Notes: generated by a model not told the origin, from the sequence alone. A DNA stretch of 64,000 bases from Thermohalobaculum sp965247385 (GCA_965247385.1 CBDFHG010000002.1:1-64000), one strand, 5' to 3'; counted from the first letter of the stretch, positions 28,610-38,355 are shown. Numbers and translations are program-made.

Positions 28610-28749
28610 TTAAGCCTGTTACGCTGCTGTGAAAGTGTAACCATGACCCGCATGCCGCGATCCATAAGGCCGTTTTAACTTGACGCAGCAGCCGGATGTA
28701 GAGAACGGCCCTCTCAAGTGACTCTTGGGGGTTCCCAAATCAGCGAAAG

Positions 28750-29340
28750 TCTGACTCTCTGTGATCGACGCATAGGAGGAGGAGCGGCGGCCCTCCCCGA
28801 GGCGGCGCACGGCAAACCGCTCGATATCTGGTTCCAGGATGAAGCCAGGGTGGGTCAGCAGGGCACGCTGACAAGGGTCTGGGCGAAGCGCGGCACCCGC
28901 CCCCGCGCCGTCCGCGACACGCGCTACAAATCGGCCTGCATTTTCGGCGCAGTCTGCCCTGACCGCGCCACCGCCGCCGGTCTGGTCCTGCCCTTCGCCG
29001 ACACCGAGGCGATGAATGCCCACCTCGCCGAGATCGCCCGCGCCGTAGCCCTTGGCGCCCACGCGGCACGCGTCCTCGACGCGGTGCCGGCTGGCATGCC
29101 GGCAAGGACCTCATAGTGCCCGACAACGTCACGCTGCTCATTCTCCCGCCATACGCGCCCGAACTCAATCCGGTCGAAAACGTCTGGCAATACCTGCGCG
29201 CCAACAAGCTCGCCATAACCGTCTTCGATGGCTACGCCGACATCGTCGACAAATGCTGCACCGCATGGAACTTCTTCGCAAACGATACAGCCGCCATCGC
29301 CACCATCACCACACGACAATGGGCACAGGTCAATCGGTAG
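28750..29340 (+). pseudogene. IS630-family transposase remnant
   Basis: The C-terminal DDE half of an IS630-type transposase, without its N-terminal DNA-binding part. The first stretch reads GKPLDIWFQDEARVGQQGTL (first catalytic Asp/Glu region), and the frame shifts near 29075. The second stretch (29116-29340) reads NVTLLILPPYAPELNPVENV, the conserved PxLNPxE motif. The 5' boundary is vague; 28610-28750 holds unrelated or degraded sequence. It is not functional. Confidence 0.88.
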
Positions 29341-29373
29341 GGCCGTTGGTATCACTGTTCATGCGATACCCCT

Positions 29374-29484
29374 GAGAACACGATGAGGCCGATCTAAACC
29401 ACTCGGTTCACCCGGGATCGTGCGAATACGCGCGGCAGGCGATTCCGGGTGAACTGAGCGTTCCAATTCGACCTCATCGTGCTC
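29374..29484. repeat. Long imperfect inverted repeat upstream of dnaE
   Basis: Two arms of about 45 bp (29374-29419 and 29440-29484) pair imperfectly; the outer gagMacacgatgagg-type ends and the inner cggttcacccggRatcg-type ends match best. The whole would fold into one long hairpin ending 12 bp before the dnaE start. It looks like a miniature mobile or REP-type element and replaces any obvious dnaE promoter. Confidence 0.7.
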
Positions 29485-29496
29485 TAAGCTCTCCGA

Positions 29497-32400
29497 ATGA
29501 CCGATTCCCCCAGCTTCATCCATCTGCGCGTCCACTCCGTCTATTCGCTGAAGGAGGGGGCGCTGCATGTGAAGAAGCTCCCGGGTCTGTGCCGGACGCT
29601 CGGCTTCCCTGCTGTCGCGGTGACCGACACCAATAACCTGTTCGGCGGGCTGGAGTTTTCCGAATCCTGCGCCAAGTCCGGCATCCAACCCATCATGGGC
29701 CTGCAACTGGCGGTCGCCTATGCCGAAAGCGCCCCGGGCGCGCGGCCCATCGAGCCGGCCCCGCTTGCCCTCTACGCCCAGGACGAGACCGGGTGGCGCA
29801 ACCTGATGGTGCTGTCTTCCGGTGCCTTCCTCGATACCGACGCCACCCAACTCCCCCATGTCACGTTGGAGACCCTGGCCACCCATAGTGAGGGCCTTAT
29901 CTGCCTCACCGGCGGCGCCGGTGGCCCTATCGGCAAGCTCCTCCAGGCCAACCGGCACCCGGCGGCGGAAGCCTTGGCCCAGCGCTTGGCGCGTATGTAT
30001 TCGAACCGCCTCTATGTCGAGATCCAACGCCACGGCAGCGGTGGTCCCCTGCGCACCGCTCTGGAGGACGCCTCCGAACCCGGCCTGATCGACATTGCCT
30101 ATGCCCACGACCTGCCGCTGGTCGCCACCAACGACGTCTATTTCCAGACCCCGGAGATGTTCCAGGCTCACGACGCCTTCCTCTGCATCGGCGAAAGCCG
30201 CTATGTGAACGAATCCGACCGTCGCCAACTGACCCCGGAACACTACTTGAAGACCGCTTCAGAGATGGCCGAGCGGTTCGAAGACCTGCCCGAGGCCATC
30301 GCCAACACCGTCGAGATCGCCCGGCGCTGCGCCTTCCGTCCGCGTACCCACGACCCGATCCTGCCGCGTTTTGCCGATGACGAGGTCGACGAACTGAAAC
30401 GCGTGTCCCGCGAGGGGTTGAAGGAGCGCCTTGCCGTCATCCCCCACGCCGCAACCGTCGAAGAATACGAACAACGCCTGGAATTCGAGCTTGGCGTCAT
30501 CGAACAGATGGGCTTCCCCGGCTACTTCCTGATCGTCGCCGATTTCATCAAATGGGCCAAGTCCCACAGCATTCCCGTCGGCCCGGGCCGCGGCTCCGGC
30601 GCGGGTTCTCTCGTCGCCTATTCATTGACGATTACTGATTTAGATCCATTACGTTACGGCCTTCTATTCGAACGGTTTCTAAACCCTGAACGCATCTCGA
30701 TGCCCGACTTCGATATCGACTTCTGCCAGGACCGGCGCGAGGAGGTAATCCACTACGTCCAGCAGAAATATGGCCGCGACCGGGTGGCACAGATCATCAC
30801 CTTCGGCACGCTCCTGTCCAAGATGGCGGTGCGCGACGTCGCCCGCGTCCTGCAAATGTCCTACTCCCAGGGCGACCGCCTGTCGAAGCTGATCCCGGTC
30901 GAGGGCGTCAAGCCGCTTTCCATCAAGCAGGCCCGCAAGGAGGAACCCCGGCTGGAGGAGGAAGCGCGGCGCGACGAAAACACCGCAACCCTGCTCGACA
31001 TCGCCGAAAAGATCGAGGGCCTGCTCCGCAATGCCTCGACCCACGCCGCGGGCGTCGTCATCGGCGACCGCCCGCTGGTCGAACTGGTGCCGCTCTACCG
31101 CGACCCGCGCTCCGAGATGCCGGCGACCCAGTACAACATGAAATGGGTCGAACCCGCCGGGCTGGTGAAATTCGACTTCCTCGGTCTGAAGACCCTCACC
31201 GTGATCCAGAACGCCATCGACCTCTTGAAGCTGCGCGGCGTCGAGGTCGATATCTCGGCCATTCCACTCGATGACCCGGCGACCTACGAGCTCTACAGCC
31301 GCGCCGACACCGTGGGCGTATTCCAGGTCGAAGGGCAGGGCATGCGCGACGCGCTGCGCCAGCTTCGCCCCACCTGCATCGAGGATATTGTCGCGCTGGT
31401 CGCCCTCTACCGCCCCGGTCCGATGGAGAATATCCCCAAGTTCTGCAACGTCAAGAACGGCCACGAGAAACGCGAGAGCCTGCACCCCTTGATCGACCCG
31501 ATCCTCGACGAGACCCAAGGCATCATCGTCTACCAGGAACAGGTGATGGAGATCGCCCGCAAGATGGCCGGTTACAGCCTCGGCGGCGCCGACCTCTTGC
31601 GCCGCGCCATGGGCAAGAAGATCCAGGAGGCGATGGACGCCGAAAAGCCGAAATTCCTCGCGGGTGCTTCGGAGAACGGCGTCCCCAAGGTCAAGGCGCT
31701 GCAAGTCTGGGATCTGTTGGACAAGTTCGCCAATTACGGCTTCAACAAATCCCATGCGGCGGCCTACGCCGTGGTCAGCTACCAGACCGCCTGGCTGAAG
31801 GCGAACCACCCGGTCGAACTGATGGCTGCGGTGATGAACCTGGATCTACACCTGACCGACAAGCTGAACGTCTATGTGCAGGAGTGCCGCCGCACCGAAC
31901 TGCTCGTGGAAGCGCCCAATGTAAACCAATCCCACTCCACCTTCATGGTCGAGGATGGCCGCATCCTCTACGCTCTCGGCGCGCTCAAGAATGTCGGCGT
32001 CGAGGCCATGCGCCTGATCGTCCAAGCGCGGGACGAGGGCGGACCGTTCTCCGACATCTTCGATTTTGCCCGCCGGGTGGATCTGCGCGCCATCGGCAAG
32101 CGGGCGCTGGAGAGCCTGGCGCGTGCCGGCGCGCTGGAATGCCTGGAGCCCAATCGCCAGAAGCTGCTGCTCAGCGTCGATGAACTCACCGACTATTCAG
32201 CGGCATCGCATGACGACAAGACTTCGGCCCAGCACTCGCTCTTTGGCGAAGGTGGCGAGGCGCTCCCGCCGCCCCGGCTCAAGGCCAGTGACGGCTGGCT
32301 GCCTTCGGCGCGGCTGCGCGAGGAACACAGCGCCATTGGCTTCTACCTCTCCGGCCACCCGCTCGAAGACTATATGGGCCCGCTCAAGCGCCAGAAGGTG

Positions 32401-32949
32401 TCGACCTACGCCGAGTTCATTGCCACCAACGGCCGCACCGGCGGGGCTGGGCGCATCGCTGGCACCCTGGCGGCGGTGCAGTTTCGCAAGTCCGCCAAGG
32501 GCACTCGCTTTGCCTTCATCGGCTTCTCCGACCCCACCGGCGGCTACGAGGTGATGGCCTTCTCGGATGTGCTGGAGCAGGCCGAGGGGCTGCTGGAGCC
32601 TGGCAAGAACCTGGTGCTGCGGGTCGAGACCGACCCCGGCGGCGACGGCTCACGCCTGATGCTGCGCAGCGTCCAGCCGGTCGAGGAGGTCATCGCCGAC
32701 GCCGCCGCCAACGGCCTGATCGTCCATGTCGAGGAGGCCGCCGCCATGCCCTCAATCCGCTCGCGGCTGGGGCAGGTGGCGAAGATGGCCCGCGCCCGGC
32801 GCGGCGAGGGCCCGGTGCATCTGGTGGTCGCCCTCCCCGAGACCAGCCAGGAAGTCGAGATCACGCTCCCTGGCAACTACCCCGTGGGCCCGGAAGTCAA
32901 AGGCGCCTTGAAGGCAATTCCCGGCGTGGCGATGGTCGAAGAATTTTAG
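29497..32949 (+). CDS. dnaE: DNA polymerase III alpha subunit
   Basis: Replicative polymerase catalytic subunit, 1150 residues. An N-terminal PHP domain (FIHLRVHSVYSLKEGALHVK) is followed by the palm with the catalytic aspartates in PDFDIDF (Asp404, Asp406, Asp408) and GPGRGSGAGSLVAYSL. Thumb, fingers, a helix-hairpin-helix region and a C-terminal OB fold (RIAGTLAAVQFR) complete it. It is the DnaE1 class by length and domain order. The ATG at 29497 lies directly after the inverted repeat. Confidence 0.98.
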   Translation: MTDSPSFIHLRVHSVYSLKEGALHVKKLPGLCRTLGFPAVAVTDTNNLFGGLEFSESCAKSGIQPIMGLQLAVAYAESAPGARPIEPAPLALYAQDETGWRNLMVLSSGAFLDTDATQLPHVTLETLATHSEGLICLTGGAGGPIGKLLQANRHPAAEALAQRLARMYSNRLYVEIQRHGSGGPLRTALEDASEPGLIDIAYAHDLPLVATNDVYFQTPEMFQAHDAFLCIGESRYVNESDRRQLTPEHYLKTASEMAERFEDLPEAIANTVEIARRCAFRPRTHDPILPRFADDEVDELKRVSREGLKERLAVIPHAATVEEYEQRLEFELGVIEQMGFPGYFLIVADFIKWAKSHSIPVGPGRGSGAGSLVAYSLTITDLDPLRYGLLFERFLNPERISMPDFDIDFCQDRREEVIHYVQQKYGRDRVAQIITFGTLLSKMAVRDVARVLQMSYSQGDRLSKLIPVEGVKPLSIKQARKEEPRLEEEARRDENTATLLDIAEKIEGLLRNASTHAAGVVIGDRPLVELVPLYRDPRSEMPATQYNMKWVEPAGLVKFDFLGLKTLTVIQNAIDLLKLRGVEVDISAIPLDDPATYELYSRADTVGVFQVEGQGMRDALRQLRPTCIEDIVALVALYRPGPMENIPKFCNVKNGHEKRESLHPLIDPILDETQGIIVYQEQVMEIARKMAGYSLGGADLLRRAMGKKIQEAMDAEKPKFLAGASENGVPKVKALQVWDLLDKFANYGFNKSHAAAYAVVSYQTAWLKANHPVELMAAVMNLDLHLTDKLNVYVQECRRTELLVEAPNVNQSHSTFMVEDGRILYALGALKNVGVEAMRLIVQARDEGGPFSDIFDFARRVDLRAIGKRALESLARAGALECLEPNRQKLLLSVDELTDYSAASHDDKTSAQHSLFGEGGEALPPPRLKASDGWLPSARLREEHSAIGFYLSGHPLEDYMGPLKRQKVSTYAEFIATNGRTGGAGRIAGTLAAVQFRKSAKGTRFAFIGFSDPTGGYEVMAFSDVLEQAEGLLEPGKNLVLRVETDPGGDGSRLMLRSVQPVEEVIADAAANGLIVHVEEAAAMPSIRSRLGQVAKMARARRGEGPVHLVVALPETSQEVEITLPGNYPVGPEVKGALKAIPGVAMVEEF

Positions 32950-33013
32950 CGAAATATCGTTCGGGATTTATGCGCCGAAAGCGTCAGCTTTCGAAGATAC
33001 GGGGTGGGAGACG

Positions 33014-33061
33014 GTGCGCCGAAAATCCGCAACGCGGATCTTGTCACGGGCAAAGAACCCG
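33014..33061. repeat. Short dispersed repeat, copy 1
   Basis: The segment gcgccgaaaatccgcaacgc, ggatcttgtcacgggcaaag and aacccg resembles, in reverse orientation, the segment at 59140-59183. Both contain a small hairpin around aaaatccgc/gcggattt. It lies in the 150-bp gap after dnaE. Its function is unknown. Confidence 0.6.
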
Positions 33062-33099
33062 TCCGCCCGGCACCCGAGATAACGTCATCGGGCATTTTC

Positions 33100-35280
33100 T
33101 CAGCGGGGTGATACCTGCCGCAACACCCGTACCAGCGAGTGAACGTCGCGTTCATCGTTGAAATGGGCCAACGAGATACGGATCCGGTTGTTTCGGCTGC
33201 CGCAAACAATGTTCTGGTCGCGCAGGGCCGCTACGGTGGCATCTACGCCGCCGCCCCGATGGCTCAGCGAGATGATGTGCGGCGAGGCCGCCTTGTCGCC
33301 GATGCCACGAAACTGCCTCCAGCCCGAACCGTCCAGTCCATTCGCCAGTAAACTGGCCAATGATCCGGCGTGGGCCTCGACCGCATCCAGGCCCAACGCA
33401 AGCAGTTCGGAGATGGCGATGGTGAGCCCCCTTCAGGGATACATAGGACATGGTCGATTGCGTATAGCGCCTGGCATCGCCCGCCAGCGGCAATCTGGTC
33501 GCTTCGAAGTCGAACGGGTCGGGCGCGCCCATCCAGCCCGGTGCAGGCGGGACCTGGTCCAGAAACCTTGGCGACATGACCGCCAGGCCAACGCCGCCGT
33601 GCCCGCCAAGCCACTTGTAGCCGCTGCACACCACGACATCGGCATCCCAGCCTTTGGCATCAATCGGAAGGGCGCCCGCGGCCTGGGTGACATCCACCAT
33701 CAGCAGCGCCCCCACTTTCCTGGTTGCCTCCCGCAAGCGGGGAATATCCACCCGCGTTCCGGTGGCAAACTGCACATAGCTGACGGCCACAACCGATATG
33801 CGCTCGTCGATGCTCTGGATCGGCGTTTCGGTCAGGTCGTGGGTCTCTCGCTCGTCGACGAATTGCAGTTCGCAGTCCTTTTCCGCGGCGTAGGCGATCC
33901 ATGGTCGCGTGACAGCCGGGAATTCAGAAAACATGGACAGAACCCTGCTGCCCGCTGGCGGGCGAAACAGGTACGGCAACTGACTGAGCATTTCACCGGC
34001 GCTGGCGACAATGGCCAGACGTTCCGGCAGGCAGTTCAGGATGGCCGCGGCCTGCTCCCGAAGCAGCGAGAAAAAGGCGGCCGCATCGAAGGTGGCGAAC
34101 AATAGACCCGTTTCACGGTAGTGCTTTTTCTGTCATATATGCTGTGGAAGTTCACGGGAGTGTTAGGCGATGAAGGTTTTACAGGTTTTACGGCACCGTC
34201 CAGACCTATTTTTTTGACTATCAGGCATCCGACTGGCTGATTTCGATGCCCTGGTTGTAAAATTGCACCCGATGTGGCTTTGCCGCGAAACCAGGTGCCT
34301 GTCAGGCAAAGGTCGGCTCCGTGCCATCGGTGGCGGCATGAAATATCGCCTGACGTTTTCCGAGCAATTGTTGCTGTGTGTTTGATTTATTACCGGACCT
34401 GTACCAGCCCTGTTTGTCTTTGGTGTCTCCGCACCGACGGTATGCCGCCATGTGCGCGCGATGACGGGGCTCATGGCGGGGCATTTTCGGCTCCCGGAGC
34501 GTAAGGTCAAGCTTTCAGAAGATGGGAAAGAGGATCTGCTTCACTTGATGATCGATGGCACCGGGCGGGCCGTTCATCGCCGCCAAAAACCCTCAAAACG
34601 CAAAGCAAAATACTCGGGGAAAAAGAAACGCCACACCGTATCGCACCAGATTATCACCGACAGCAACAAGCGCATTCTGGCCGTTGGACCCGCCCAGGAC
34701 GGGCGCAAACATGACAAGCGTATCTATGACGAGGCCGTGTAGACAAGCCTTCAGGTGTACTGGTTTTGGGCGATCTCGGTTACTTGGGAACTTCTCTGGA
34801 AACACCACAAAAGGCATCCAAAAAAACGCCCCCTGAGCAAGCAGGATAAAGACCACAATACATGGCATGCCAAGCTGCGCATCGGCGTCGGGCATGGCAT
34901 CGGGCGCATGAAAAAGTTCAGGATATTCGCCGACATTTATCGCCAAAACGGACAGGAAAACATGATTGCCAAGAATATAGGAGGAGCACTGGCAAACCTG
35001 AACTTGAAACCAGCCTGACAGAATGGGATCGGGGAAAACCGTGTCTCTATGCCACCGTGCTATCGTGAATCGAGTCTATTATCATATTCCCGTGCCGTCC
35101 AACATCATCCCGGAATGAATGCATCGCCGAGACGGCAGGCTGGCCGATCAGCCCAAGCGAGGCCTGATTAAGATAGAGACAGTCTGTGAGGCTGCTGTAT
35201 TGCGAGCGATCTGACGGGAAAAAATCATCGAGTGTCCTATTCTGTCTGGAAGGCATCGGAATTTGTGCAACGTCGACCAT
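33100..35280 (-). pseudogene. Class V aminotransferase (cysteine-desulfurase-like), split by IS5-like element and frameshifted
   Basis: The N-terminal part starts at the ATG at 35280 (MVDVAQIPMPSRQ...YLNQASLGLIGQPAVSAM) and stops at the IS end. The remainder runs from 34102 down (ILNCLPERLAIVASAG, VDVTQAAGALPIDA, PLP-lysine motif CSGYKWLGGHGG). Removing the 972-bp IS and one TA rejoins the frame exactly (HGNMII-LFATFD). A one-base deletion in a G-run near 33430 shifts the last 115 residues (LGLDAVEAHAGSLASLL to the TGA at 33100). The gene is therefore dead twice over. Its substrate is unknown. Confidence 0.9.
34103..35078 (+). mobile_element. IS5-like (DDE_Tnp_4) element with TA duplication, transposase decayed
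   Basis: The element spans 34105-35076 (972 bp). Its inverted ends are gacccgtttcacggtagtgc and gactcgattcacgatagcac, bordered by TA on both sides. A transposase can be followed in fragments: MKVLQVLRHRPDLFF with a nonsense codon at about 34217, then HTH sequence, then DGTGRAVHRRQKPSKRKAKY and SHQIITDSNKRILAVGPA (34452-34742), then a frameshifted C-terminal part to 35018 (HGIGRMKKFRIFADIYRQ). Several stops and shifts show it is no longer active on its own. Confidence 0.85.
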
Positions 35281-35503
35281 CGCGGGTTCCGACGATTCTG
35301 CCCTATTACTGACTTTCACCGAACGAAGCCAATCCGTTAGAATCAGGCCGTCTCGGTCTTGAGCCGGGACAGCAAGGCGATGAGCGTCAACCATCGCAAG
35401 TTGGCCTTTGCTGGAACCTTCCCCGGCAGCCCCGTCCTCCCCCGCTTGCTCTTGCCCCCGCCCCGGTCTAAGTCCCGTCCAGCGAGAACCGGTGGAGGCG
35501 CGG

Positions 35504-35908
35504 ATGATCGGACGTTTGAACCATGTGGCCATAGCGGTGCCCGACCTCACGGCCGCCATAGCCCAGTACCGCGACATCCTGGGCGCCAATGTCGGCGCGC
35601 CGCGGGACGAACCTGCCCACGGCGTCACCGTTGCCTTCATCGCGCTTCCCAATACCAAGATCGAGCTTCTGCACCCGCTGGGCAAAAACTCCCCGATCCA
35701 GGGTTTCCTCGACAAGAACCCGTCGGGCGGCATCCACCATATCTGCTACGAGGTCGACGACATCCTCTTCGCCCGCGACCGGCTGACGGCGGCGGGTGCC
35801 CGGGTGCTGGGCAGTGGCGAGCCGAAGGCCGGCGCCCATGGCAAACCGGTGCTGTTCCTGCACCCGAAGGACTTCACCGGCACCCTGGTCGAACTGGAGC
35901 AGGTCTGA
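35504..35908 (+). CDS. mce: Methylmalonyl-CoA epimerase
   Basis: Interconverts (R)- and (S)-methylmalonyl-CoA in propionyl-CoA assimilation. This is a 134-residue vicinal-oxygen-chelate protein with metal ligands in LNHVAIAVPD (His), GGIHHICYEVDD (His) and the C-terminal GTLVELEQV (Glu). The ATG at 35504 has GGTGGAGG seven bases upstream and gives the normal length; the frame is open further upstream without coding character. It is followed after a palindrome by a DUF1467 gene, a common alphaproteobacterial pairing. Confidence 0.95.
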   Translation: MIGRLNHVAIAVPDLTAAIAQYRDILGANVGAPRDEPAHGVTVAFIALPNTKIELLHPLGKNSPIQGFLDKNPSGGIHHICYEVDDILFARDRLTAAGARVLGSGEPKAGAHGKPVLFLHPKDFTGTLVELEQV

Positions 35909-35936
35909 TGCAAGGCTTCGTTGTTCCTGACGCGTC

Positions 35937-36036
35937 CAACCAAAACCGCGCCGTCCCGGGCTTGACCCGGGACCTCCTGGAAGGTCGGGTAGCAAGGAGG
36001 TCCCGGGTCAAGCCCGGGACGGCGGGATTTTGGTTG
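35937..36036. repeat. Dispersed palindromic repeat, copy 3
   Basis: A long palindrome with core arms gtcccgggcttgacccggga followed by cctcct, as at 5569. Here pairing extends outward to caaccaaaa/ttttggttg, so the element approaches 100 bp. It lies between the epimerase and DUF1467 genes, where it could separate their expression. Confidence 0.9.
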
Positions 36037-36067
36037 ATAGGTCCCGATCAGGGAAAGCAGGTCTGAA

Positions 36068-36340
36068 ATGGCAATTACCTCGGCTTTGGTCCTCTACGCC
36101 GTAATCTGGGCGCTTCTGTTCTACATGATCAACCCGCTCTGGCAGACCAGCCAGTCCGAGGACGGCAATGTCACTCCCGGCACGCCGGCCAGCGCGCCAG
36201 TGGATCCCATGGTCCGCAAGAAGGCAATTATCACCACGGTGATCGCGACAGTGGTGTTCGTGCTTATCTACTGCACCATCAAGTTCGGCTGGCTCACCCT
36301 CGACGATTTCAACTTTCTGAAACTGCCGTCGGAGCGCTGA
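36068..36340 (+). CDS. DUF1467 family membrane protein
   Basis: A 90-residue protein with two membrane helices (about 4-22, SALVLYAVIWALLFYMI, and 52-72, AIITTVIATVVFVLIYC) separated by a Pro/Ser/Gly-rich loop. This matches the DUF1467 family, common downstream of methylmalonyl-CoA epimerase in alphaproteobacteria; its function is unknown. Its last 32 bases overlap the convergent EI24-type gene. Confidence 0.9.
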   Translation: MAITSALVLYAVIWALLFYMINPLWQTSQSEDGNVTPGTPASAPVDPMVRKKAIITTVIATVVFVLIYCTIKFGWLTLDDFNFLKLPSER

Positions 36341-37025
36341 CGCGCCAAAGCCGATGGAACATGTGGGTGTAGGTCGCCACCCCGATCAGGGGCACGATCA
36401 GGTTGACCAGCGGGATACTCAACGGCACCGCCATCAGCGACCCGGCCATCCAGATCCGCAAGTGGAACCGCTTGCGCAGCCCGCGCATCTCCGCCGACTC
36501 CAGGCGGCGCTGCGCCACCAGTTCGAAATATTCCCACCCTAACAGGTAGCCGTTGACGGCCCAGAACAGCAGCGGCGCAAAGGGCCCGGAAAACAGGTAG
36601 AAGATCATCGCCACCAGGTTCACCCCCAGCACCACCAGGGCAAAACCCAGCCCGCCCCTGATCGCCTCGGCCAGCCCCATCGAACGCCCCGGCGGCAGTT
36701 CCGCGTAGTGCCGCGCCTCGACCGCATCGACGATCCGGTCGAGGAATAGGTTCACGAACACCGCCGCCACCGGGAACATCAGGAACGCCGACAGCAGGGC
36801 CATCGCCCCCAGCGCCAACCCGCGCACCGCGGCGAACGGCGTCGCAACCTCGCCGATCAACGGCAGGTCGAAGCTCTCCGGCAGCAACCCGACCAGCCAG
36901 ACCGCGCCCAGCGACAGCGCCGCCAGCAGTCCCAGCGTCAGCAGGAGCGAGCGCAGCAACACGCCGGTAAAGCGCGGGTCGAACAACTGCCCGACCGCGC
37001 ACAGGAAGTCCCCGATCATACCCAT
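36309..37025 (-). CDS. EI24-domain (CysZ-like) membrane protein
   Basis: A 238-residue membrane protein with four to six hydrophobic helices and the EI24/CysZ pattern FPVAAVFVNLFLDRIVDAVE and WAVNGYLLGWEYFELVAQRR. CysZ relatives transport sulfate; alphaproteobacterial members of this branch are uncharacterised. It ends four bases from the nitroreductase gene upstream and is probably co-transcribed with it. Confidence 0.85.
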   Translation of the reverse strand: MGMIGDFLCAVGQLFDPRFTGVLLRSLLLTLGLLAALSLGAVWLVGLLPESFDLPLIGEVATPFAAVRGLALGAMALLSAFLMFPVAAVFVNLFLDRIVDAVEARHYAELPPGRSMGLAEAIRGGLGFALVVLGVNLVAMIFYLFSGPFAPLLFWAVNGYLLGWEYFELVAQRRLESAEMRGLRKRFHLRIWMAGSLMAVPLSIPLVNLIVPLIGVATYTHMFHRLWRVSAPTAVSES

Positions 37026-37029
37026 GCTG

Positions 37030-37617
37030 TCATGCCCATGAGGTCAGCGCTCCCACATCCGGCCGTGGACGGTCCTGCGGTGCCACGCGCTCGGTGCCGA
37101 TGTGAATGAACCCCGCCACCGCCTCGTCCTCACCACAGCCCAGCATCTCGCGCCGGAACACCGGGTCATACGCCATCTTTCCGGTCAGCCAGTTCGCCCC
37201 CCAGCCGCTTGCCAGCGCTGCGTTCAACAGTCCCAGACACACCGCGCCGGCGGAAAGCTGCTGTTCCCATGCCGGGATTTTCTCCGACGGCTTGGGGCTC
37301 GAGATCACCGCGACGATCACGTCGCCTTGTGTGAATGCCGCCACCACCTTCGCGGCGGTCGCCTCATCCAACCCCAAAACCCCGGCCCGCTCCGCCGCCA
37401 ACGTCGCCGCCCGCTCTCGCGCTGCGCCCTCGATCACGACAAACCGCCACGGCTCCAGCTTGCCGTGATCCGGGCTGCGCGCGGCGGCGGTCAAGATTGT
37501 CTCCAGCCCGGCGCGGTCCGGCCCGCCATGCCCCAGCGTCTTGGCCGGGCGCGAGCGGCGCGACAGCAGGAAGTCCATTACTTCCGGCCCGTATTCAAGA
37601 TGGCGTGGCTCAGGCAT
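37030..37617 (-). CDS. Nitroreductase-family flavoprotein
   Basis: A protein of about 195 residues of the small YdjA-type nitroreductase class. FMN-binding Arg residues lie in LLSRRSRPAKTL, followed by AARSPDHGKLEPWRFVVIEG and the SAGAVCLGLLNAALASGWGA helix. The ATG at 37617 gives the usual N-terminus; an in-frame start 15 bases upstream is possible. These enzymes reduce nitro compounds or quinones with NAD(P)H; the natural substrate is unknown. Confidence 0.88.
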   Translation of the reverse strand: MPEPRHLEYGPEVMDFLLSRRSRPAKTLGHGGPDRAGLETILTAAARSPDHGKLEPWRFVVIEGAARERAATLAAERAGVLGLDEATAAKVVAAFTQGDVIVAVISSPKPSEKIPAWEQQLSAGAVCLGLLNAALASGWGANWLTGKMAYDPVFRREMLGCGEDEAVAGFIHIGTERVAPQDRPRPDVGALTSWA

Positions 37618-37632
37618 AGACAATCTCCGCAA

Positions 37633-38355
37633 TCAGCCGATATTCACCAGGACCGGGCGGGTCAGGGCGCTCAACGATTGGCGCTGCCCCCCGTCCGCGT
37701 CGAAATTCGCCGGGTCCAGCCAGGTCTCGAACGCCGCCTTCAGCGCTGGCCATTCGCTGTCGATAGCGGCATACCAGGCGGTGTCGCGGTTGCGGCCCCG
37801 GTAGGTGGTGGCTTGGCGGAATACCCCCTCATAGGACAGCCCCAACCGCATCGCCGCCCGGCGCGAGGCCGCGTTCAGCGCGTCGCATTTCCACTCATAG
37901 CGGCGGTAGCCTGCATCGAAGGCCCACTTCATCATCAGATACATCGCCTCGGTGGCACCGGCGTTGCGCTGCAACAGGGGAGAGAAGTTGATATGCCCAA
38001 CCTCGATCGAGCCCGCTCCCGGATCGATCCGCAGATAGCTCGCCACCCCCACCGCCCGGTCGTCTTCTTGCCGCAGAATGGCATAGAACATCGGGTCGCC
38101 ATCGCGGGTATGAGTGCCGACCCAATCACTATAATCCTCCAGACTGTCGAACGGGCCATAGCCCAAATATGTCCAGTTGCGCCCGTCCCGGCCCTGCCGG
38201 TTGGCCTCGAACAGCGCCTCGGCATGAGCCACCACCAACGGCTCCAGCCGCACCAACCGCCCCGCCATCACGGCGCGCACCGGGCGCGGTGGGGCGCTCC
38301 AGCCTGCGGGCACGGGCGCGCCGATGGGGTCGCCGAGGGCGCTTGTATGAGTCAT
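37633..38355 (-). CDS. GNAT-family acetyltransferase (RimJ/RimL-like)
   Basis: A protein of about 240 residues with the GNAT fold: RLVRLEPLVVAHAEALFEA, GSIEVGHINFSPLLQRNAGA and YEWKCDALNAASRRAAMRLG, the last resembling ribosomal-protein N-acetyltransferases. The ATG at 38355 is preferred; the upstream 43-codon extension has no family similarity. It marks the left border of the foreign cassette that follows. Confidence 0.82.
   Translation of the reverse strand: MTHTSALGDPIGAPVPAGWSAPPRPVRAVMAGRLVRLEPLVVAHAEALFEANRQGRDGRNWTYLGYGPFDSLEDYSDWVGTHTRDGDPMFYAILRQEDDRAVGVASYLRIDPGAGSIEVGHINFSPLLQRNAGATEAMYLMMKWAFDAGYRRYEWKCDALNAASRRAAMRLGLSYEGVFRQATTYRGRNRDTAWYAAIDSEWPALKAAFETWLDPANFDADGGQRQSLSALTRPVLVNIG

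Noticed and set aside
27318..28632. Long plus-strand frames across the IS1182-like copy A
   Set aside because: They are antisense shadows of the transposase; equivalent frames appear at the same place in copy B.
30679..31809. A 376-codon minus-strand frame inside dnaE
   Set aside because: It is an antisense shadow of the polymerase palm region, with no independent start signal or domain.
35047..35733. A 228-codon minus-strand frame opposite the methylmalonyl-CoA epimerase gene
   Set aside because: Only its last part (from the ATG at 35280) is real, as the N-terminus of the split class V aminotransferase; the rest is a shadow of the epimerase.
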